Origin: CAZDYI01 sp964509765
GTDB taxonomy: Bacteria > Pseudomonadota > Gammaproteobacteria > Tethybacterales > Tethybacteraceae
DNA: 10,568 nt
Direction of reading: 5' to 3'
Assembly (NCBI GenBank): GCA_964509765.1
Contig: CAZDYI010000120.1
Coordinates: 1-10,568 of the forward strand
Below the pieces are notes generated by a model that saw nothing but the letters and a program-made list of their open reading frames with translations, searched no databases and was not told the origin of the DNA. Below are positions 1 to 6,081 of this stretch, piece after piece (positions within the stretch are counted from its first letter, which is position 1; each line of letters starts with the position of its first letter). Position numbers and translations under genes: made by a program.

Positions 1-280
1 TCCACCATTTGGCCTTGTCCGGCGCGCGGTACAGGCTCACCGATGCTTGGACAACGAAAATAAGGCAGATTATGTTGTCAAATGTTCCGGCGAGGGCGGC
101 AAACTCCTCGCTGAGCATGCCCGAAGCGCTCATCCCGAACAGCACCACGGAAGTAGTGGCGAGGATTGCATAGCAACACTCGAGGATGACAGCAGCCCCC
201 GAAGGCTTCTTTGTTGCCACGGGTCTGCCGGCAACGTCAGCGTCAGCCTGTTTTTCTTCCTGCTGGCTGTTCTCAATCAC
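1..280 (-). CDS. Voltage-gated-type (potassium) ion channel, N-terminal fragment cut by the window edge
   Basis: Reading leftward from a GTG at 280-278 gives an open frame of 93 codons that runs off the left edge. Residues 1-28 are polar and probably cytoplasmic. Residues about 29-52 form a hydrophobic segment, like S1. After a short loop, residues about 66-84 form a second segment ending in a motif of the type FDNIICLIF then SLYRAPDKAKWW. That pattern (S2 followed by a basic RAxDK stretch) is typical of the S1-S2 region of Ion_trans/Kv-like bacterial channels. The pore and voltage-sensor S4 lie outside the window, so ion selectivity cannot be seen. The GTG overlaps the stop of the upstream exonuclease gene by 8 bases, which suggests translational coupling. 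It is the first possible start after an in-frame stop. It could instead be another small membrane protein, but the S2 signature makes a channel the best reading. Confidence 0.6.
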   Translation of the reverse strand, partial: MIENSQQEEKQADADVAGRPVATKKPSGAAVILECCYAILATTSVVLFGMSASGMLSEEFAALAGTFDNIICLIFVVQASVSLYRAPDKAKWW

Positions 281-1424
281 AGTGTGAAACGAACTCCTGG
301 GCGCTCATAATGGGAATGCCGTGTTTCCTCGCATGCTTTGCCTTGCCTGAGAGGCTGCTCGGATCTGCGGCGACAAGGAGGTCGCAGCCCTTGATAGTAA
401 CGCCGGACACCGGCACCATGCCGTTCTCCCTGGCCATGGCTTGAAGCGTCTCGCGGTCGAACTGCTCGCCGTCGATCACAACCTGGCCCGTGAAGCAAAC
501 CCTCATCCCTGTCTTGAGTCTGGCCCTGCTTTCGCGAAACGTGATCTCGGGTATGTCGTCGTGGCCCACCTCGAGCTGGTCCGCTATCTGGGCGATCAGC
601 CCGCGCTCGGCCTCGGTTACGATTCCGTCCCGCTGCGCTGCGTCGATGATGCACCTCAGGTACGCCTCGTGCGCCTCGTGCTGGCGCTTCGGCGAGATGC
701 CCAGGTCCTCGGCCAGCCGCCTCATCTCCTTCTCTTCGTGGTGGTCGATGACCGCGTCGTCCAGGATCCAGTCCAGGCAGTCGAGGTAGCAGCTGATGGC
801 CTCGTCGGCGTGGGGGTAGTGCGCCCGCGAGACTATCCTGCGCATCGGCGTGGTCTCCGCGTCGGACATCTCCCGCCGCAGGGTGTGCTGGGAGGGGGGA
901 TGCCGAACGTCGCCCACCCATACCGCCTCGCTTGGCGGGGCTTCAGACCTTCCCCAGATGCTCCGGGCCAGTTCCGCCGTCGCGCGGGCGTCGGCCAGCG
1001 CCCGGTGGCCGTGCTCTAGGTCGATGCCGCGGTCCTCGCAGGCATGGCCCAGCTTCTGCCTGGTTGCGCGGAATGTGCACAGCGGGCTTCCTTGCCGGAT
1101 CTCGACGGCGAGCCGCTCGAACTCATAGCCCAGCATCCTCGAGTCGTAGCTCGCGTTGTGGCAGATAAGCACCTGCCCCTTCATGCGGCGGGCGAGGTCG
1201 GCGATCACGTCCGAAAACAGCGGCGCGAGCTCCACCATCGTCGGCGTTATGCCGTGTACGTGAATCGGGCCGGTGTCGCGCTGAGGGTTGATCAAGGTGT
1301 CGTACTCGTCTACGGTCTCCCAGCTGTCCGGAGCAAGCGTGATGACGGCTATTTCGGCAATCCTGTCCCAGGTTGAGAAACCCGTGGTTTCTGTGTCGAT
1401 CACTATGGCGCCCGGGCGTTTCAT
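273..1424 (-). CDS. DEDDh 3'-5' exonuclease with TerB-like middle domain and C-terminal BRCT domain
   Basis: A 383-residue protein (from the ATG at 1424) in three parts. Residues 5-155 are a DnaQ/RNase T-type exonuclease: the DTET motif gives D10 and E12, HNASYD gives D94, and the HGHRALADA block gives H140 and D145, the complete DEDDh two-metal set. Residues about 205-290 are acidic and helical with repeated D-x-x-I-D/E elements, resembling a TerB-like domain. Residues about 305-383 (MRVCFTG to SAQEFVSHC) form a BRCT fold of the ligase/DnaQ-fusion type. This indicates a DNA-processing exonuclease, probably a repair or proofreading-like nuclease rather than the replicative epsilon subunit, which has no BRCT domain. 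The ATG is preferred, but an in-frame TTG five codons upstream (1439) is possible. Neither has a good Shine-Dalgarno. The downstream ion-channel gene overlaps its 3' end. Confidence 0.88.
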   Translation of the reverse strand: MKRPGAIVIDTETTGFSTWDRIAEIAVITLAPDSWETVDEYDTLINPQRDTGPIHVHGITPTMVELAPLFSDVIADLARRMKGQVLICHNASYDSRMLGYEFERLAVEIRQGSPLCTFRATRQKLGHACEDRGIDLEHGHRALADARATAELARSIWGRSEAPPSEAVWVGDVRHPPSQHTLRREMSDAETTPMRRIVSRAHYPHADEAISCYLDCLDWILDDAVIDHHEEKEMRRLAEDLGISPKRQHEAHEAYLRCIIDAAQRDGIVTEAERGLIAQIADQLEVGHDDIPEITFRESRARLKTGMRVCFTGQVVIDGEQFDRETLQAMARENGMVPVSGVTIKGCDLLVAADPSSLSGKAKHARKHGIPIMSAQEFVSHCD

Positions 1425-1509
1425 GGCGAGAGCTGTCAAAGATTCTACTTGCGGGCATCAATCTGTAATCGGATTCATGCGTCTTGATCGATCACTGGTT
1501 TCTGACTGT

Positions 1510-1555
1510 CTGCATGGCAAAGGGTTTCACAGGCCTGACATTATGTGCCAGGCAG
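1510..1555. repeat. Imperfect inverted repeat between higA and the exonuclease gene
   Basis: The arm CTGCATGGCA (1510-1519) is nearly the reverse complement of TGCCAGGCAG (1546-1555), matching at 9 of 10 positions with a 26-base loop. It lies just beyond the higA stop. A perfect 10-base palindrome TGATCGATCA lies nearby at 1485-1494. No T-tract follows on the minus strand, so this is not a canonical terminator. It may be a weak operator or mRNA structure, or chance. Confidence 0.25.
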
Positions 1556-1560
1556 CTGAC

Positions 1561-1854
1561 TCAGAAATCCCAGTTCTTCCAGTCGATGCGCTCGACATGG
1601 ATGCCGCCAGCCTTCCTGGCTTGTTCCACGTCGAAGATTGCCTGCATCCCGCACCAGGTCTCGGCCTCGCCGCCGAATGCCTTGTCAAGCCTGATTGCAA
1701 TTTCAGGCGTTATGCGGGATCTGCACCGAACCAGGTTCGAAAGTCGCTTCCGGCTGATGTACAGCCTTGCAGAAGTTTCGGAGACTTTGAGACCCAGAGG
1801 CTCCATGCAGTCCTCAAGGACTACAGGTCCTGAGTGCGGAGGATTGTGAATCAT
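1561..1854 (-). CDS. higA: HigA-family XRE antitoxin, no adjacent toxin
   Basis: A 97-residue protein that aligns by eye along its length with HigA/VapI antidotes. It has the N-terminal HP-x-G-x-VLEDCMEPLGL block (residues 6-22, H7 and G9), an XRE helix-turn-helix at about 24-58 (SETSARLYISRKRLSNLVR), the RITPEIAIRLDKAFG block at 47-61, and the W-x-x-MQAIFDVEQAR segment at 67-80. HigA proteins bind DNA at their own promoter and neutralise the RNase toxin HigB. The start is supported by GGAG eight bases upstream of the ATG. In ordinary loci higB lies immediately upstream, but only about 140 bases separate this gene from the divergent ABC operon and no intact higB fits. It may be an orphan antitoxin, a remnant, or a regulator acting on nearby promoters. 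Naming rests on family resemblance only. Confidence 0.85.
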   Translation of the reverse strand: MIHNPPHSGPVVLEDCMEPLGLKVSETSARLYISRKRLSNLVRCRSRITPEIAIRLDKAFGGEAETWCGMQAIFDVEQARKAGGIHVERIDWKNWDF

Positions 1855-1895
1855 CTTGGCGTCTCCGGCTCAGTGGCAGTCTACTTGAAACAATC

Positions 1896-1920
1896 TCCGT
1901 CCATGCAAGGCATGTCCGGA
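1896..1920. promoter_or_regulatory. Candidate operator: imperfect inverted repeat upstream of the ABC/sugar operon
   Basis: Two 11-base arms, TCCGTCCATGC and GCATGTCCGGA, separated by AAG. Nine of the eleven positions pair; the two central-arm positions (1900/1916 and 1901/1915) do not. The site lies between the divergent higA and solute-binding-protein genes. Its centre is about 63 bases upstream of the start point predicted from the TATAAT at 1959, which is where many dimeric activators bind. It is also about 50 bases upstream of the higA ATG, so it could control both directions. The binding protein is unknown; HigA itself or an operon regulator outside the window are candidates. Confidence 0.4.
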
Positions 1921-1958
1921 ACGGGGGCCAATATGCATCGCATCTCATAGAGGGGGAA

Positions 1959-1964
1959 TATAAT
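1959..1964 (+). promoter_or_regulatory. Predicted -10 element of the ABC/sugar operon promoter
   Basis: A perfect TATAAT stands in an AT-rich patch between GC-rich flanks, 32 bases upstream of the ATG of the solute-binding-protein gene. It would place the transcript start near 1971 and leave a leader of about 25 bases. No recognisable TTGACA-like -35 box occurs 16-18 bases upstream (1936-1942), so the promoter may depend on an activator, in keeping with the inverted repeat further upstream. Confidence 0.45.
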
Positions 1965-1982
1965 TGCGGCGGGGCACGGGAG

Positions 1983-1990
1983 AAAGGAGG
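1983..1990 (+). promoter_or_regulatory. Strong Shine-Dalgarno site for the solute-binding-protein gene
   Basis: AAAGGAGG ends five bases before the ATG at 1996. This near-perfect anti-16S match at ideal spacing fixes the start of the binding-protein gene and predicts high expression of this subunit relative to the membrane components. Confidence 0.8.
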
Positions 1991-1995
1991 AAACC

Positions 1996-3225
1996 ATGCT
2001 GAAACAACTCAAGACCGCACTGCTTGCGCCGGCGCTAGTTCTGGCGCCGAGCACAATGGCCGACACCGCAGACGCGGGCAAGGTCCTTGCCATGTCCTGG
2101 GACGAGGTCGTCGCGGAGGCCCGCGGCGGCGAGGTCAACTGGTTCATGTGGGGCGGCTCCGACAACATCAACCGCTACGTCTCCGAGTTCATCGGCGGCA
2201 TCCTCAAGGACGAGTACGGCATCACCCTCAACCGGGTCGGGCTCACCGACACCGTCGAGGCGGTCAACATCGTGCTCGGCGAGAAGGAGAGCGGGGTGAC
2301 GGACGAGGGCTCGGTCGACATGATCTGGATCAACGGCGAGAACTTCCGCACGATGAAGCAGGGCGACCTGGCATTCTGCGGCTACCTCGACATCCTGCCG
2401 AACAACCGGCTGGTCGACTGGAACAACCCGGCGATCGCAAACGACTTCGGCGTGCCGGTCGACGGCTGCGAGGTCCCGTGGTCCAAGGCCCAGTTCGCGT
2501 TTGCGCACGACACCGCGCGCACGCCGAACCCGCCGCGCTCGATCGGGGCGCTGATCGACTGGATCAAGGCCAACCCGGGCAAGTTCACCTACCCGGCGCC
2601 GCCCGACTTCAACGGCTCGGTGTTCGTCCGCCACGTGTTCTACTACGCCGCGGGCGGGGTCGACAACCTGCTCGGGCCGTTCGACCAGCGCAAGTACGAC
2701 GAGGTCTCCGCGAAGACCTGGGACATCCTCAACGAGCTCGAGCCCTTCCTTTGGCGCGAGGGCAACACCTACCCGACGTCGATCAAGGCGCTCGAGCAGC
2801 TGTACGCCAACTCCGAGGTCGACCTGGTGTTCAACTACGAGCCCGCCGGGGTCGGCGTCAACATCGAGAACGGCACCTTCCCGCCGACCACCAGGGGCTA
2901 CGGCCTGACCGACGGGACGATCGGCAACACCAACTACACGATCATCCCGTTCAACTCGCCGAACAAGGCCGCGGCGCTCGTCCTGCAGAACACCCTGCTG
3001 TCCGGCGAGGCGCAGTACGAGAAGGCCCTGCCGACGGTGTGGGGCACCAAGCCCGCGATCGAGATGTCGCGCACGAGCTCCGAGGTCCAGAGCAAGTTCA
3101 ACGCGATCGAGCGCCACCCCGCGGTCGTGGCCCCCGAGGAGCTGGCCAAGGCCGCGCTCCCCGAGCTCCAGGCGTCCTGGATCTCCGCGATCGAGCAGGG
3201 CTGGATCGAGAACGTGGGCAGCTGA
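1996..3225 (+). CDS. ABC transporter periplasmic solute-binding protein, YnjB-like
   Basis: A 409-residue extracytoplasmic binding protein. Residues 1-22 form a signal peptide: a basic start (MLKQLK), a hydrophobic core and an Ala-type cleavage site after STMA. There is no lipobox cysteine, so the protein should be free in the periplasm. The mature part begins with VNWFMWGGSDNINRYVSEF (48-66) and includes the FTYPAPPDFNGSVFV block (197-211), both characteristic of the YnjB branch of binding proteins. C128 and C158 could form a disulfide. YnjB relatives are often labelled thiamine or putrescine/iron binders, but the true ligands are mostly unproven. The downstream sugar enzymes point to a carbohydrate or polyol here, which is inference from context. 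It is the first gene of the operon, with the strongest ribosome binding site and a GC hairpin immediately after its stop. Confidence 0.85.
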   Translation: MLKQLKTALLAPALVLAPSTMADTADAGKVLAMSWDEVVAEARGGEVNWFMWGGSDNINRYVSEFIGGILKDEYGITLNRVGLTDTVEAVNIVLGEKESGVTDEGSVDMIWINGENFRTMKQGDLAFCGYLDILPNNRLVDWNNPAIANDFGVPVDGCEVPWSKAQFAFAHDTARTPNPPRSIGALIDWIKANPGKFTYPAPPDFNGSVFVRHVFYYAAGGVDNLLGPFDQRKYDEVSAKTWDILNELEPFLWREGNTYPTSIKALEQLYANSEVDLVFNYEPAGVGVNIENGTFPPTTRGYGLTDGTIGNTNYTIIPFNSPNKAAALVLQNTLLSGEAQYEKALPTVWGTKPAIEMSRTSSEVQSKFNAIERHPAVVAPEELAKAALPELQASWISAIEQGWIENVGS

Positions 3226-3234
3226 GCTGACTCA

Positions 3235-3263
3235 TCGCCTGCGGGCCGCGCGCCCGCGGGCGA
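3235..3263 (+). terminator. GC-rich intercistronic hairpin after the solute-binding-protein gene
   Basis: Bases 3235-3246 pair with 3252-3263 in a continuous 12-base-pair stem (one G-U pair) around a five-base CGCGC loop. It begins nine bases after the TGA of the binding-protein gene. The downstream sequence is CCCCTTGTTCC rather than a U-run, so full Rho-independent termination is unlikely. Hairpins at this place in importer operons commonly protect the binding-protein message from 3' decay or allow only partial read-through, giving excess binding protein over permease. Confidence 0.6.
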
Positions 3264-3308
3264 CCCCTTGTTCCGGCACAGAGCGGGCTTCGGCCACAGG
3301 AGGCTGAA

Positions 3309-4166
3309 CTGTCGGAACGGGTAAAGATAGCCCTCCTGCTGGCGCCGGCGCTGTCGGTGATCGTCGTCCTCTTCTGCGGGGGGCTGGCGATCGGGCTGAT
3401 GCGCAGCTTCAACTACATGCCGGTCATCGACCTGACCGAGCCGAACCTTGAGGCGTACTTCTCCATCTTCACGAGCAAGGAGTTCTACCTTTCCTTCCTG
3501 CTGACCTTCCACATCGCGTTCACCTCGACGGTGATCTCGGCCATCCTCGCGATCGGCTCGGCGCTGCTGCTGCGGCGCACCTTCGTCGGCCGCACCGTGG
3601 TCAACTTCCTGTTCCAGCTCAACCTCACCGTCCCGCACCTCGTCGGCGCTATCGGCATCCTCTACCTGTTCTCGCAGTCCGGCAGCTTCGCCCGGCTCGC
3701 CGCAGAGTGGGGGATGATCGCCTCGCCGGCCGAGTTCCCGGCGATGGTGTTCGACCCGTACGCGATCGGCATCATCATGCAGTACGTATGGAAGGAGATC
3801 CCGTTCATCGGCGTGATCGTCCTCGCCAACATGCAGGCCCTCGGCGAGGACTACGAGAGCGTCGCCCGCTCGCTCGGCGCGAGCCGCTGGCAGGCCTTCC
3901 GCCACGTCCTGCTTCCGCTGATCTTCCCCGGGGTGCTGTCGGCGTCGGTGATCGTCTTCGCGTTCACCTTCGGGGCCTACGAGATCCCGGCGCTGCTCGG
4001 CGCCAACTACCCCGCGGCCCTGCCGGTGCTCGCCTACCGCAAGTACACCGACGTCGACCTCGCTGCGCGCCCCGAGGCGATGGCGATGGCGATCGTCATC
4101 GCCATCCTCAGCGCGGTGATGATCTACTACTACGTGCGCTACTCGCGGCGCAGGATAAGGGCCTAG
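3309..4166 (+). CDS. ABC transporter permease 1 (probable CTG start)
   Basis: An inner-membrane permease of the binding-protein-dependent family with about six hydrophobic segments. The cytoplasmic EAA loop is EDYESVARSLGASRWQAFRH followed by VLLPLIFPG (about residues 180-208 from the CTG), the contact point for the ATPase. The frame contains no ATG, GTG or TTG before a GTG at 3357, which would leave no ribosome binding site and would cut into the first membrane helix. A perfect AGGAGG (3298-3303) lies five bases before the CTG at 3309. Using CTG adds 16 residues (SERVKIALLLAPAL...), restores a normal basic-then-hydrophobic N-terminus, and places the EAA loop at the same position as in permease 2. 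That gives 285 residues. It pairs with the next gene to form the heterodimeric channel. The class is certain; the CTG start is a strong inference. Confidence 0.88.
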   Translation: MSERVKIALLLAPALSVIVVLFCGGLAIGLMRSFNYMPVIDLTEPNLEAYFSIFTSKEFYLSFLLTFHIAFTSTVISAILAIGSALLLRRTFVGRTVVNFLFQLNLTVPHLVGAIGILYLFSQSGSFARLAAEWGMIASPAEFPAMVFDPYAIGIIMQYVWKEIPFIGVIVLANMQALGEDYESVARSLGASRWQAFRHVLLPLIFPGVLSASVIVFAFTFGAYEIPALLGANYPAALPVLAYRKYTDVDLAARPEAMAMAIVIAILSAVMIYYYVRYSRRRIRA

Positions 4167-4167
4167 G

Positions 4168-5031
4168 ATGGCGGGCGCGGAAGCAACGACTGCGCCGGCA
4201 GGGCCGCCGCGGCCGCGGCAGCCCGTGCTGCCGGCAACCTTCCGCTTCCTGACAGGCGCGGTGCTGATAACCTGGCTGGTCCTGCCGCTCGTCCCGCTCG
4301 GGATCTGGTCGTTCGCCCACGGCTGGTTCTTCCCCGACCTCCTGCCCAAGCGCTGGTCGATGCGCGCCTGGGAGTACACCTTCTCGGAGACCTCCGGCGT
4401 GCTCGACAGCCTGTGGGTCACCGTCTACATCGCCCTCGTCGCGACGCTGCTGTCGATCCTCGTCGGGGTCCCGGCGGGCAGGGCGCTCGGCCTGCATCGC
4501 TTCCGCGGCAAGGAGTTCGTCGAGCTGTTGATCCTCGCGCCGACGATCGTACCCGGCATCGCGGTCGCGCTCGGCATCCACTCGGTGTTCATCGCCATCG
4601 GGATGACCAACACTGTCTCGGGCGTCATCCTCGTGCACCTGATCCCGACCCTGCCGTACATGGTGCTGGTGATGTCGGGGATCTTCGCCAACTACGACCC
4701 CTCCTACGAGGACCAGGCCCGCACCCTCGGGGCGGGGCCGGTGCGGACCTTCTGGCACGTGACCCTGCCGGCGATCTTCCCGGGGATCGTCGTCGGCGGG
4801 CTGTTCGCCTTCCTCGTCTCCTGGAGCCAGTACATCCTCACGCTGCTCATCGGCGGCGGAAGGGTCGAGACCCTGCCGCTGCTCCTGTTCAACTTCGCCG
4901 CCGCCGGGCGCAACGACATAACAGGCGCGATCGGGATGATCTACATCCTGCCGGGAATAGTCATCCTCCTGCTGACCGCCAAGCACCTGTCGGGCCGCAG
5001 CGGCGCGGTCGCGGGGTTCGGCAAGCTGTGA
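4168..5031 (+). CDS. ABC transporter permease 2
   Basis: A 287-residue inner-membrane permease, partner of the preceding one. After a Pro/Ala-rich cytoplasmic tail (1-20) there are about six hydrophobic segments. The EAA loop SYEDQARTLGAGPVRTFWHV then TLPAIFPG lies at about 179-206. The pattern is that of PotC/YnjC-like permeases of the polyamine, iron and thiamine transporter group. E. coli YnjC is one long double permease; here the two halves are separate genes. The ATG lies one base after the stop of permease 1, and the stop overlaps the GTG of the ATPase gene, so the three are almost certainly translated together. Confidence 0.9.
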   Translation: MAGAEATTAPAGPPRPRQPVLPATFRFLTGAVLITWLVLPLVPLGIWSFAHGWFFPDLLPKRWSMRAWEYTFSETSGVLDSLWVTVYIALVATLLSILVGVPAGRALGLHRFRGKEFVELLILAPTIVPGIAVALGIHSVFIAIGMTNTVSGVILVHLIPTLPYMVLVMSGIFANYDPSYEDQARTLGAGPVRTFWHVTLPAIFPGIVVGGLFAFLVSWSQYILTLLIGGGRVETLPLLLFNFAAAGRNDITGAIGMIYILPGIVILLLTAKHLSGRSGAVAGFGKL

Positions 5032-6071
5032 CCGCAGTCGCCCTCGACGGGCTGACCATGGTGTACCCGGGGCAGACCGAGCCGTCGGTCGACCGCCTGA
5101 CGCTTGACATCCGCGACGGCGAGCTCACCGCGCTGCTCGGCCCGTCGGGCTGCGGCAAGACCACCACGATGCGGATGATCGCGGGGCTGCTCGTGCCGAC
5201 CGCAGGCGACGTGCGCTTCGACGGCCGCTCGATCCTCCACGAGAAGCCCGAGCACCGCGGCGTGGTGATGGTGTTCCAGAACTACCTGCTGTTCCCCTAC
5301 ATGAGCGTCGCCGACAACATCGGCTTCGGCCTGAAGATGCGCAAGGTCGACAAGGCCGAGATCGCCCGCCGGGTCGCGGAGATGCTCGAGCTCGTCCGCC
5401 TGCCCGACCTCGGCTCGCGGCGGCCGTCCGAGCTCTCCGGCGGCCAGCAGCAGCGCGTCGCGCTAGCGCGGGCGCTGATCGTCCGCCCCAAGGTCCTGCT
5501 GCTCGACGAGCCGCTGTCGAACCTCGACGCCCACCTGCGCTTCGAGATGCGCGACCTGATCCGCTCCCTGCAGCAGGACATCGGCATCACTACGATCTTC
5601 GTGACCCACGATCAGGAGGAGGCCGTGGTGCTTGCCGACCGGGTCGCGCTGATCCTCGACGGCAGGCTCAAGCAGTACGACGAGCCGGAGATGTTCTACC
5701 GCCACCCGACAGACCAGGCGACCGCGCGCTTCTTCGGCGGGCAGAACTTCATCCCCGGCGAGTCCGACGGCAAGGCGTTCTCCTGCGCCCTCGGCAGCAT
5801 GCGCCTGCCCGAGGGGGCGCGGACCGGCAAGGGGCTTTTGACATTCCGCATGGAAAATGTAAGGCTCGGGGACATGGCGGGAGACGAGAACGCGATGGAA
5901 GCGGAGGTGACCGAGAGGATCTACCTCGGCACCCACACGCGGCTCAAGCTCAAGGTCAGCGACACCCAGGTGACCGTGCTGGTGAATCCGGAGTCCGCCG
6001 CCGGGCTGTCGGTCGGCGACAGGGTAAGGGCGAGCGTCCCGGCCGCGGCGCTATGGGTGCTCGAGGAATAG
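5028..6071 (+). CDS. ABC transporter ATP-binding protein with C-terminal TOBE domain (PotA/MalK type)
   Basis: A 347-residue ATPase that powers the importer. Walker A GPSGCGKTT is at 38-46, the Q-loop glutamine at 84, the signature LSGGQQQRVALARAL at 136-150, Walker B VLLLDEP at 156-162, the D-loop SNLDAHL follows, and the switch histidine is H194. All catalytic elements are intact. Residues about 245-347 form a TOBE-type regulatory domain (GLLTFRMENVRL, YLGTHTRLKLKV, VGDRVRASV), as in PotA, FbpC and MalK but not in the short YnjD. The open frame continues far upstream, but the real start is the GTG at 5028, which overlaps the permease stop by four bases and yields an N-terminus (TAVALDGLTMVYPG) normal for the family. 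Confidence 0.92.
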   Translation: MTAVALDGLTMVYPGQTEPSVDRLTLDIRDGELTALLGPSGCGKTTTMRMIAGLLVPTAGDVRFDGRSILHEKPEHRGVVMVFQNYLLFPYMSVADNIGFGLKMRKVDKAEIARRVAEMLELVRLPDLGSRRPSELSGGQQQRVALARALIVRPKVLLLDEPLSNLDAHLRFEMRDLIRSLQQDIGITTIFVTHDQEEAVVLADRVALILDGRLKQYDEPEMFYRHPTDQATARFFGGQNFIPGESDGKAFSCALGSMRLPEGARTGKGLLTFRMENVRLGDMAGDENAMEAEVTERIYLGTHTRLKLKVSDTQVTVLVNPESAAGLSVGDRVRASVPAAALWVLEE

Positions 6072-6081
6072 GAGGGCAGGG

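Noticed and set aside
47..310. Plus-strand frame of 87 codons at the left end
   Set aside because: Low-quality composition; the minus strand here carries an ion-channel-like coding sequence with membrane segments and a coupled start.
1288..1849. Plus-strand frames across higA and the 5' end of the exonuclease gene
   Set aside because: They are antisense to two recognisable minus-strand proteins and have no convincing start site.
1881..2171. Minus-strand frame of 96 codons across the divergent control region as a possible intact higB
   Set aside because: Most of it is antisense to the binding-protein gene and shows no RelE/HigB core; only its last few residues resemble a HigB tail.
2148..3230. 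Plus-strand frame of 360 codons inside the binding-protein gene, and similar frames at 3707-4252 and 6108-6515
   Set aside because: Arg/Gly/Pro-rich shadow translations of the real genes in another frame, with no ribosome binding site or motif.
2035..4986. Long minus-strand open frames (2035-3117, 2934-4421, 4108-4986)
   Set aside because: They are antisense to strong ABC transporter genes, encode low-complexity Arg/Asp/Gly/Val-rich sequence with no domain, and arise from high GC at third codon positions.
4413..5027. Upstream extension of the ABC ATPase frame to 552 residues
   Set aside because: The extra 200 residues are an Arg-rich shadow of permease 2; the GTG at 5028 gives a normal family N-terminus and a typical four-base overlap.
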